Assembly: GCF_001696715.1 (NCBI RefSeq)
Contig: NZ_MBFM01000005.1
Location: 67,135 to 105,256 of the forward strand
Direction: 5' to 3'
Source of the DNA: Thauera phenolivorans
Lineage (GTDB): Bacteria > Pseudomonadota > Gammaproteobacteria > Burkholderiales > Rhodocyclaceae
DNA length: 38,122 nucleotides
Every line of letters starts with the position of its first letter. Positions within the stretch are counted from its first letter, which is position 1. Under the pieces are notes generated by a model, which did not search any database, was not told where the DNA came from, and was given only the letters and a program-made list of their open reading frames with translations. A program made the position numbers and the translations under genes. Below, in pieces: positions 26,444 through 32,733 of the stretch.

Positions 26444-27010
26444 CTAAAACGCCTGCTGATGGCTGCCGCCGAGGCGGCGGGCGAAGGCGTCGACCTGATC
26501 CCAGTCGGTGAAATCGGTCACCGAACGCGGATCGGTCGGCCCCTTCGTCATCCACATGATGAAACGGATCATCGCACGGTCGAAGCGACCGTAGCGCGGA
26601 TAGTCGATCTTGCCGCCGAAGATTTCCACCTGCTGCGGCTGCCAGGCAATCTGGCTCAGAAACTTGCGCACGTAGGGGTTGGTGTCCGCCTGGCGCTTGT
26701 GCGGCTTGCGGCCGACCGCATTGACCGAGAAAAAGGCGTTCGGTCGCGACGCGAGAATCTCGCCGTGGCGGCGGACGAAGTCGTACACCTCGCGCTTGTG
26801 CCGGCCATAGCGGATCGCCGCGCCGAGCACGATCCTGTCCCACTGCTCGAGCGGCCGCGATGGCGTCCCCGCCACCGGCGCGAGTTCGACCTCGTGGCCG
26901 AGCCCGACGAGTACGTCACGGAGACGCTCGCAGATCTCCAGCGTGTGGCCGTCCGTCGTCGAATAGAGGATCAGGATGGTCGAAGCCACTCCTCCCGTCT
27001 CGCTGGGCAT
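26444..27010 (-). CDS. hemG: flavodoxin-fold protoporphyrinogen IX dehydrogenase-like protein
   Basis: The protein has 188 residues from ATG 27010, with AGGAAA ahead; a longer frame to 27259 lacks support. The N-terminal FMN-phosphate loop is ILILYSTTDGHTLEICERL. DRIVLGAAIRYGRHKREVYD and NAFFSVNAVGR are further flavodoxin and HemG segments. IFGGKIDYPRYGRFDRAMIRF and MWMTKGPTDPRSVTDFTDWD complete the HemG-specific C-terminal half. It should oxidise protoporphyrinogen IX to protoporphyrin IX with quinone as acceptor, near the inner membrane, late in heme synthesis. It heads a probable operon with the ferritin-like gene, linking heme and iron handling. Confidence 0.87.
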   Translation of the reverse strand: MPSETGGVASTILILYSTTDGHTLEICERLRDVLVGLGHEVELAPVAGTPSRPLEQWDRIVLGAAIRYGRHKREVYDFVRRHGEILASRPNAFFSVNAVGRKPHKRQADTNPYVRKFLSQIAWQPQQVEIFGGKIDYPRYGRFDRAMIRFIMWMTKGPTDPRSVTDFTDWDQVDAFARRLGGSHQQAF

Positions 27011-27086
27011 CGCTGTTTCCTGAAGGGTTTCCTCGCCCGCTCCGCCTGCACGGAATCGTCGCGCAACGGGGCGGGGAACGAACGCG

Positions 27087-27092
27087 ATTATA
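27087..27092 (-). promoter_or_regulatory. candidate -10 element of the hemG promoter
   Basis: Reverse-strand TATAAT lies 77 bases upstream of the hemG-like ATG in otherwise GC-rich sequence. No good -35 stands at 16-18 bases (nearest TACGGC), so an activator or an alternative start would be needed. Confidence 0.4.
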
Positions 27093-27120
27093 CCGCCTGC
27101 GACGAATACGCCGTACTGCA

Positions 27121-27368
27121 CATGCCGAGCCACGGTGGACAAGCGGTGGATCCGGGGCTGACGGTTTGTGGACAAGTAGGGGGAACGCGACACGAGCCGA
27201 ATTTCCTCCAGAAACCGTCCTCCGCCTGCCAACAGCCTGAGCAGCCTTCCGATCAACAAGCCAGACGATTGACTAAAAAAAGAAAAACCGTGTTATCCAC
27301 AGAAATCGGCGGCACATGATCTTTATAAGCTTTTAAGTACTTAAAAACTGTGTACACCCATAGGAAAA
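27121..27368. other. AT-rich intergenic stretch with DnaA-box-like sites
   Basis: This part of the 392-base gap between the hemG-like gene and rdgC holds no gene. It contains an exact DnaA box, TTATCCACA, at 27293-27301 and a one-mismatch box, TGTGGACAA, at 27167-27175. The tract from about 27268 to 27360 is very rich in A and T, with an A-run followed by TTTATAAGCTTTTAAGTACTTAAAA in outline (27322-27346). Such a box next to an easily melted tract resembles parts of a replication origin or of a DnaA-binding regulatory locus. No 13-mer array or further exact boxes are visible here, and no dnaA or dnaN gene is in the window. Confidence 0.6.
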
Positions 27369-27392
27369 GCCCTGCCGGCTTCCCGGCAGGGC
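27369..27392 (-). terminator. rho-independent terminator of rdgC
   Basis: GCCCTGCCGG (27369-27378) pairs perfectly with CCGGCAGGGC (27383-27392) around CTTC/GAAG, and on the reverse strand TTTTCC follows. It lies ten bases beyond the rdgC stop. Confidence 0.9.
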
Positions 27393-27402
27393 GAATTCCG
27401 GA

Positions 27403-28422
27403 TCAGAAGGGCGGATCGTAGGGAACGGCTTCGCCCGCTCCCGCGGTCGCCGGCGTCCCCTGGTCGCCGCCCGCTTGGACGCTGCCTGCGGTCGTCAGCG
27501 GCCCGTCACCCGAGGCACCGGCGAGTTCGCCACCCAGCGCCTCGACCACGGCCGGCAGCAGATGGGCGAGTTCGCCGGTCATGAGCGCGAACTCCGCGTC
27601 GAACAGCGCTGCGGCGTCCTCGGCGTCGCCCTCGATCTGATCGCGCACCACGTCCAGGAAATCGAGCCGCTTGATCTCGAGCTTTTCGGTGAGCACGAAG
27701 CTGACCCGCTCATCGAAGGTCAGCGCCAGCCGGGTCGGCAGCTTGCCCGCCTCGAGGTGGCCCTTGACCTCGTCGCCCTCGAGCGGATGGCGCGCGTAGC
27801 GCACGGTCGCCTTGTCCTCGCTGATCGAACGCAGCTCGCAGTCCTGGTCGATGGTGAAACCGCCCGGCGCCTCATCGGCGGCGAGCCAGTCGGCCATCGC
27901 CGAGCTCGGCGAGCGCTCGGTACGCAGCAGGGCGAGCGGGAAGCTGTCGAGGGTCTGGCGCAACACCTCGAGCATGTCCTCGGCACGCGCCTGGCTGGTG
28001 GCGTCGATCACCAGCCAGCCATTGACCGGGTCGATCCAGGCGAACATGCGGCGGCGGCGGGTGAAGGCGCGCGGCAGCAGCTCCTGGGTGACCTGCTCGC
28101 GCAAGTCCTTCATCTGCTTGCGGCCGAGCTTGTAGCCCTGCTGCTCGGCCATCTCCTCGGCGCGCTCCTCGGCCTCCTGCTTCACCACCGCGGCGGGCAG
28201 CAGGCGATGCTCGAGGCCGAGCGAGATCAGCCATTGGTCGCCCACCACACGCACCAAGCCTTCCTCTTCGGCGGCGGGCAGCGGCGCCACCCAGCCCCGG
28301 CTCTCCATATCCTGGCTGCCGCAGGGGTGGAAGCGCTTCTTCGCCAGCTGTTCGTCGAGCCGCTCGGCGCTCATGTCCCAGTGGGTCGGCAGGCGATAGA
28401 TCTGCAGGTTCTTGAACCACAT
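27403..28422 (-). CDS. rdgC: recombination-associated protein RdgC
   Basis: This 339-residue DNA-binding protein forms a dimeric ring around duplex DNA and restrains RecA-dependent recombination during replication. The ATG at 28422 begins the conserved MWFKNLQIYRLP. An upstream start at 28485 would precede this with no counterpart in the family. Other family marks are RFHPCGSQDMESRGWVAPLP, LEHRLLPAAVVKQEAEERAE, RRMFAWIDPVNGWLVIDATS, FPLALLRTERSPSSAMADWL and ALTFDERVSFVLTEKLEIKR. The last ~35 residues are a Gly/Ala/Thr-rich tail that is longer than in enteric RdgC and probably disordered. An exact DnaA box lies about 100 bases beyond its stop. Confidence 0.95.
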   Translation of the reverse strand: MWFKNLQIYRLPTHWDMSAERLDEQLAKKRFHPCGSQDMESRGWVAPLPAAEEEGLVRVVGDQWLISLGLEHRLLPAAVVKQEAEERAEEMAEQQGYKLGRKQMKDLREQVTQELLPRAFTRRRRMFAWIDPVNGWLVIDATSQARAEDMLEVLRQTLDSFPLALLRTERSPSSAMADWLAADEAPGGFTIDQDCELRSISEDKATVRYARHPLEGDEVKGHLEAGKLPTRLALTFDERVSFVLTEKLEIKRLDFLDVVRDQIEGDAEDAAALFDAEFALMTGELAHLLPAVVEALGGELAGASGDGPLTTAGSVQAGGDQGTPATAGAGEAVPYDPPF

Positions 28423-28494
28423 CTTTGCTTGTTTCCTCGTTGTGAACGAAAAGGCGCCCGCCACGTGCGCAGCGGGCGCCGACATGGGGCGGGG

Positions 28495-28965
28495 CTACTG
28501 CTCGCGGGTCGATTCGATGATCATGCGAATCACCCGCACGGTGTCCAGGTCGGACTGATGGTAGGCCGAACGAACGATGTCGGCATAGCGCGCATCCTCG
28601 CTGCCGCGCGTTTCGGACAGCGTGGTCTCGTAGCGAAAGCGCAGGAAGAGCGCGCCGGGTTGTGGCTCGTCGATGCTGATCGTCAGCCGGCCGCCGGCGT
28701 GATCGGCGCTTGGCTCGCTCTCGAACCGGATCCACTCGGCCGCGGCGAAGGTCACCGTGTCGCGCACCCGCGCCTGGCCGAACACCAGTTCGCGCTCGAG
28801 CCGGCCTTCGCTGCGGGCGAGGATGCGGCAAGCCTCGAGGCCGGGCAGGAAGGGGCGCGCGTCCTCCGCGCGGCAGAGCAGGCCGAACCACAGCTCGTCG
28901 CGGCTGAGCGGGCGCAGTCCGGCGTTGGCGAGATCATTGACCTCGACCAGATGTTCGAATTGCAC
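28495..28965 (-). CDS. SRPBCC family protein, AtaL-like (DUF1857)
   Basis: The protein has 156 residues from a GTG at 28965, with GGGAGAAG six bases ahead. The N-terminal FEHLVEVNDLANAGLRPLSR, then DELWFGLLCRAEDARPFLPG and LEACRILARSEGRLERELVF, matches the DUF1857/AtaL-like group of START-type helix-grip folds. These have a hydrophobic ligand pocket. Later strands include RDTVTFAAAEWIRFE and LFLRFRYETTL, and the C-terminal helix DIVRSAYHQSDLDTVRVIRM closes the pocket. No ligand can be inferred. It lies 72 bases upstream of rdgC on the same strand, so the two may be cotranscribed, and it diverges from the pseudouridine synthase gene. Confidence 0.85.
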   Translation of the reverse strand: MQFEHLVEVNDLANAGLRPLSRDELWFGLLCRAEDARPFLPGLEACRILARSEGRLERELVFGQARVRDTVTFAAAEWIRFESEPSADHAGGRLTISIDEPQPGALFLRFRYETTLSETRGSEDARYADIVRSAYHQSDLDTVRVIRMIIESTREQ

Positions 28966-29036
28966 GGTCTTCTCCCGAAACCAGAGGGCGCCCAGTTTAC
29001 CCCGCGGCGGACGCGCGCCGGGCTAACATCCGCTCC

Positions 29037-29762
29037 ATGCAGATCGAACGACTCCTCCATTCCCAGGGCTTCGGCACCCGTAAGCAGTGCCGCGCCCTGG
29101 TTCGTGCCTGCCTTGTGCGCGTCGCCGGCGAGCCCTGCGACGATCCTTTCGCCGATTTCGACCCCGGCGCCAGTGGTGGCGAGCCCGGCCTCGCATTTGA
29201 GGTCGATGGCGTGCAATCGCACTATCGTGAGAAGGCCTACCTGATGCTCCACAAGCCGGCTGGCTACGAGTGCTCGCACAAGCCGAGCTTCCACCCCTCG
29301 GTCTTCCGCCTGCTGCCCGACTCGCTCGTCGTGCGCGGCGTGCAGTGTCTCGGGCGGCTCGATCAGGACACCACCGGCCTGATGCTGCTGTCGGACGACG
29401 GCCAGTTCATCCACCAGTGGAGCTCGGGCAAGAAGCGCACACCGAAGATCTATGAGATCAAGCTCTGCCACGAAGTCGACCAGGCCTTCGTCCAGACTCT
29501 GCTCGACGGCGTGCAGCTGCACGACGAACCGGCGCCGATCGCCGCGTCCGCCTGCGAGCAGACGGCTCCCACCGAACTGCGGATGACGATCCGCGAGGGC
29601 AAGTACCACCAGGTGAAGCGGATGATCGGCGCCGCCGGCAACCGGGTGGAGTCGCTGCACCGCTGCCGGATCGGCGGGCTCGTGCTCGATCCGGCGTTAG
29701 CACCCGGCGGGTGGCGCTGGCTTGAAGCAGCCGATCTGGCCGCGCTGGCCGATTTCGACTGA
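29037..29762 (+). CDS. rsuA: 16S rRNA pseudouridine synthase, RsuA family
   Basis: The 241-residue protein isomerises a uridine in 16S rRNA (position 516 in the E. coli enzyme). The N-terminal ~60 residues are an S4-like RNA-binding domain (MQIERLLHSQGFGTRKQCRA). The catalytic domain has the family motif GRLDQDTTGLMLLSDDGQFI with the catalytic Asp. KAYLMLHKPAGYECSHK, KIYEIKLCHEV and IREGKYHQVKRMIGAAGNRV complete it. No clear ribosome site precedes the ATG at 29037. Family members for other rRNA positions (RluB, RluE) look alike, so the exact target is likely but not certain. A strong terminator follows 30 bases after the stop. Confidence 0.9.
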   Translation: MQIERLLHSQGFGTRKQCRALVRACLVRVAGEPCDDPFADFDPGASGGEPGLAFEVDGVQSHYREKAYLMLHKPAGYECSHKPSFHPSVFRLLPDSLVVRGVQCLGRLDQDTTGLMLLSDDGQFIHQWSSGKKRTPKIYEIKLCHEVDQAFVQTLLDGVQLHDEPAPIAASACEQTAPTELRMTIREGKYHQVKRMIGAAGNRVESLHRCRIGGLVLDPALAPGGWRWLEAADLAALADFD

Positions 29763-29792
29763 GCGCGGTTCGCCAGCACTTTCTCAAACGCA

Positions 29793-29820
29793 GGAAGCCA
29801 CGCCGTGGCTTCCTTTTTTT
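29793..29820 (+). terminator. rho-independent terminator of the pseudouridine synthase gene
   Basis: GGAAGCCACG (29793-29802) pairs with CGTGGCTTCC (29804-29813); a realistic hairpin has eight pairs and a five-base loop. An unbroken run of T follows to 29820. Confidence 0.92.
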
Positions 29821-29821
29821 A

Positions 29822-30116
29822 CGTCTTCGACGTGCGGCATCGCAATGCGGGCGGGAGGGATGTGCGGGCGATTCACTGCTTCGGGTTCTTGTTGTTCTGT
29901 TTTTCTTTTATTTAAATCATAAAGAAGTAAACAGTGCCCCGAAATCTGTGGATAAGTGGCATTCACCCAGATTTCGCGCCGGCTTCGGCACGGGAGAAAG
30001 TCGTTGATAATCGATCGGACTGATGTGCGCGGAATGTCCATCGTTTTCCAGGAATCCCGTACGGGGGCCTTTATGCACAAGCTGTTCCACCCTTTATCCG
30101 CCTCTTGTCCACCGAT
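29822..30116. other. intergenic region with AT-rich tract and a cluster of DnaA-box-like sites
   Basis: There is no gene in this ~300-base stretch between the terminator and earP. From 29886 to 29940 the sequence is unusually AT-rich (TTTTCTTTTATTTAAATCAT at 29901-29920, then AAAGAAGTAAACA). Right after it is an exact DnaA box on the reverse strand, TGTGGATAA at 29947-29955. TTATGCACA at 30071-30079 fits the relaxed TTWTNCACA consensus. TTGTCCACC at 30105-30113 is a weaker match, and another exact box is just inside earP at 30170-30178. The arrangement of a melting-prone tract beside several boxes resembles an origin-like or DnaA-titrating element. Confidence 0.55.
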
Positions 30117-31304
30117 ATGAACCCGGAACGACCGAATTCGCCGCGCAGCTGGGAGATCTTCTGCCAGGTTGTGGATAATTTTGGGGATATTGGCGTGTGC
30201 TGGCGCCTGGCGCGCGACCTCGCCGCGCGAGGAGGTCGCGAGGTGCGGCTCTGGGTCGACGACTGGAGCGCGTTTTCGCGCCTCTGTCCGGCCGCTGCCG
30301 AGGTGGAGGGCGCCCGGCGCCGGTCGGGCGTGGTGCTGCAGGCGGTGGTGGTGCGGCAATGGCCGAGCGCTTTCCCCGAGCTCGACCCGGCCGAGGTCGT
30401 GATCGAGGCCTTCGCCTGCGAACTGCCCGAAGTCCACCTGCGCAGGATGGCCGCCTGCGAACCCCGGCCGGTCTGGATCAACCTCGAATACCTGTCGGCC
30501 GAGGACTGGGTGGCGGGCTGTCATCGCATGGCCTCGCCCCATCCCCGCCTGCCGCTGGTGAAGCACTTCTTCTTCCCCGGCTTCGATGCCGCTACCGGCG
30601 GCCTGCCGCGCGAACCCGGCCTGCTCGCCGCGCGCGACGCCTTCCTCGGCATGCCGGGCGGACGGCGGGCCCGGCTCGCCGCGCTCGGGCTGGCGCCGGT
30701 GGCCGACGAAGCGCTGCTGGTGTCGCTGTTCGCCTATGAGCATCCCGGGCTGGCGGGCCTGCTGCAGGCCTGGTCGGATGGCGATCTCGAACTGGTGGTG
30801 CTGGTGCCCGAAGGCCGCGTGCTCGGCGATGTGGCGCGCGCGCTGGCGCGACCCGGCCTGGCCGTCGGCGACGCCGTGGTCCGCGGCCGACTGCAGCTGA
30901 GGGTGCTGCCCTTCACCGAGCAGGACGCCTACGATCGCCTGCTATGGGCCTGCGACCTTAACTTCGTTCGCGGTGAGGACTCCTTCGTGCGCGCGCAATG
31001 GGCGGCGAAGCCCTTCGTCTGGCACATCTACCCGCAGGCGGAAGACGCTCATTTCGACAAGCTCGAGGCCTTCCTCGCGCGCTGCGGCGAAGGGCTGGCG
31101 CCGGAGGCGGAAGCGGCGATGCGGCGCTTCTGGCTCGCCTGGAACGGCAGGGGCGAACCGGCCGCGGAATGGCCCGCCTTCGCAGCCGAACTGCCGCGTC
31201 TTGCCGCGCACCAGCGCGCCTGGTGCGGGCAGCTCGCGGCGCTGCCCGATCTGGTCTCGCAACTGCTCGAATTCAGTGCCCACATTTCCGGGCGAACGGG
31301 TTAA
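30117..31304 (+). CDS. earP: EF-P arginine rhamnosyltransferase
   Basis: This 395-residue GT-B glycosyltransferase (DUF2331 family) transfers rhamnose from dTDP-rhamnose onto Arg32 of elongation factor P. The ATG at 30117 is preferred to a TTG 12 bases earlier. The N-terminal WEIFCQVVDNFGDIGVCWRL contains Asp20 and Asp24, equivalent to the catalytic-region Asp13 and Asp17 of the Pseudomonas protein. Later LNFVRGEDSFVRAQWAAKPF has Glu287 in the nucleotide-sugar site, followed by VWHIYPQAEDAH. The gene is followed by efp after 60 bases, the arrangement typical of this modification system. The codons at the VVDNFGDI segment are unusually rich in A/T (GTG GAT AAT TTT) and create an exact DnaA box there. 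Confidence 0.95.
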   Translation: MNPERPNSPRSWEIFCQVVDNFGDIGVCWRLARDLAARGGREVRLWVDDWSAFSRLCPAAAEVEGARRRSGVVLQAVVVRQWPSAFPELDPAEVVIEAFACELPEVHLRRMAACEPRPVWINLEYLSAEDWVAGCHRMASPHPRLPLVKHFFFPGFDAATGGLPREPGLLAARDAFLGMPGGRRARLAALGLAPVADEALLVSLFAYEHPGLAGLLQAWSDGDLELVVLVPEGRVLGDVARALARPGLAVGDAVVRGRLQLRVLPFTEQDAYDRLLWACDLNFVRGEDSFVRAQWAAKPFVWHIYPQAEDAHFDKLEAFLARCGEGLAPEAEAAMRRFWLAWNGRGEPAAEWPAFAAELPRLAAHQRAWCGQLAALPDLVSQLLEFSAHISGRTG

Positions 31305-31364
31305 ACTCTCGCCTTTTTAGGGACTTGTGGCCGCGCGCCGCAATCCGAACGTTCGGAAAACCGC

Positions 31365-31922
31365 ATGAAAACCGCTCAGGAACTCCGCTCCGGCAACGTC
31401 ATCATGGTCGGCAACGACCCGCTCGTGGTGCAGAAGGCCGAATACAACAAGTCCGGCCGCAACGCCGCGGTCGTCAAGATGAAGCTCAAGAACCTGCTCA
31501 CGGGCGCGCCGTCCGAGTCGGTTTACAAGGCCGACGACAAGTTCGAAGTCGTCGTGCTCGAGCGCAAGGAAGTCAGCTTTTCCTACTTCGCCGACCCGAT
31601 GTACGTGTTCATGGATGCCGACTACGAGCAGTACGAGGTCGAGTCCGAGAACATGACCGACGCGCTGAAGTACCTCGAAGACGGCATGCCGTGCGAAGTC
31701 GTGTTCTACAACGGCAAGGCGATCTCGGTGGACCTGCCGACCAGCGTCGTGCGCGAGGTGATCTACACCGAACCCGCGGTCAAGGGCGACACCTCGGGCA
31801 AGGTCATGAAGCCGGCCAAGATCTCCACCGGATTCGAGCTGCCGGTGCCCGCCTTCGTCGAGATCGGCGACAAGATCGAGATCGACACCCGCACCGACGA
31901 GTACCGCAACCGCGTCAAGTGA
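31365..31922 (+). CDS. efp: elongation factor P
   Basis: This 185-residue three-domain protein binds between the P and E sites of the ribosome and relieves stalling at consecutive prolines. The full length is normal: N-terminal KOW-like domain, then two OB domains, with the C-terminal [20 protein letters not shown], then [14 protein letters not shown]. The tip loop reads [10 protein letters not shown], giving Arg at position 32. Enteric EF-P has Lys at the equivalent place and is beta-lysylated; Arg32 marks the rhamnosylated type, which agrees with earP upstream. GGAAAA lies before the ATG. A strong terminator follows. Confidence 0.97.
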   Translation: MKTAQELRSGNVIMVGNDPLVVQKAEYNKSGRNAAVVKMKLKNLLTGAPSESVYKADDKFEVVVLERKEVSFSYFADPMYVFMDADYEQYEVESENMTDALKYLEDGMPCEVVFYNGKAISVDLPTSVVREVIYTEPAVKGDTSGKVMKPAKISTGFELPVPAFVEIGDKIEIDTRTDEYRNRVK

Positions 31923-31941
31923 GCGCCGTCGCTTGTGCATG

Positions 31942-31968
31942 AAAAGGGCCCCCGAGCGGGCCCTTTTT
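31942..31968 (+). terminator. rho-independent terminator of efp
   Basis: AAAAGGGCCC (31942-31951) pairs with GGGCCCTTTT (31958-31967) around CCGAGC, with T to 31968. The A-run on the other side could also stop reverse-strand transcription. Confidence 0.92.
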
Positions 31969-32062
31969 CAATTTGTTCCTCGCGTGATGAAACGCGCGCA
32001 GTGCAAAGCGGGTCGGAAGGCTTATACCCGCCATTTTCGTGACCTCGATGAGATCTCCAGCG

Positions 32063-32716
32063 ATGAACCTTCCCCGCACTGCCCTGATCGCTCTCGCCAG
32101 CGTGTTGCTCGCTGCCTGCTCGCCGGAACAGCCGACGGCGCCACCGTCCGAGCCGCAGACGCAGCTCGAACCCGAGCCGCGGGCGGAAACACCGGCTGTG
32201 CTCGGTGAAGCGGCCGCGGATGAAGTGCGGCAGGCGGACGAAGCGCCCAGCCTGCCGGCTCGCGAGGCCGCGAGAGACGCGGCTGCACACACCCTCGAGG
32301 CGGTGAAGAAGGCCGCCGAGCAGGGCGAGCTCAGGCTCGAAGCCGCCGCCGAGCGCGCTTCGGTCGGCGCCGAGCGTGCGCTCGACATGGCGGTAGGGGA
32401 GGCGGAAGGCCTCGAGTCGGCTGCCGGCAACGGTGCGCGCGATGCGAAGGAAGCCACCGAGGATGCGACGCGGCGCATCGCCGAGGCGGCACAGCGCCTC
32501 AAGGAGGCCGGCATCGGTGCGGTCGGCATCATCCGCGGCCGCAATGCGGACGGGGCGGCGGGGGCGGACACCGCGGCGGAGGATGCACAGGCGGAAGACG
32601 CACAGGTGGAAGGCGGCGAAGCCCAAGCGGGGGATCCGGTGACGGACGAGTCGGCAGCAAGCGATTTCGCGTCGGCGGTCGGTGATGGCCGCGACCTGCC
32701 CTCCAACGACGAGTGA
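32063..32716 (+). CDS. acidic Ala/Glu-rich lipoprotein of unknown function
   Basis: The protein has 217 residues from ATG 32063, which begins a proper signal (MNLPRTALIALASVLLAACS) with lipobox LAAC at Cys19. Two earlier in-frame starts (32039, 32048) would only lengthen the N-region. After a Pro/Glu-rich spacer, about residues 60-165 are a long, probably amphipathic helix with many Ala, Glu, Lys and Arg (DAAAHTLEAVKKAAEQGELR, LEAAAERASVGAERALDMAV), similar in style to apolipoprotein- or phasin-like helices. The last ~45 residues are acidic and low-complexity. No known family is evident. It ends 17 bases before uvrA and may be cotranscribed with it. Confidence 0.65.
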   Translation: MNLPRTALIALASVLLAACSPEQPTAPPSEPQTQLEPEPRAETPAVLGEAAADEVRQADEAPSLPAREAARDAAAHTLEAVKKAAEQGELRLEAAAERASVGAERALDMAVGEAEGLESAAGNGARDAKEATEDATRRIAEAAQRLKEAGIGAVGIIRGRNADGAAGADTAAEDAQAEDAQVEGGEAQAGDPVTDESAASDFASAVGDGRDLPSNDE

Positions 32717-32733
32717 GCCGCCGCTCGTCCGTC

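Noticed and set aside
27121-30178. The chromosomal origin itself
   Set aside because: DnaA-box-like sites and AT-rich tracts are present, but the exact boxes are too few and spread over kilobases, and dnaA, dnaN, rpmH and gidA/parAB are absent; only an origin-like or regulatory locus can be proposed.
29784-30743. Reverse open frame covering the AT-rich gap and the start of earP
   Set aside because: It begins inside earP antisense to conserved catalytic residues, has no ribosome site or recognisable domain, and runs through the DnaA-box region; the gap is better read as non-coding.
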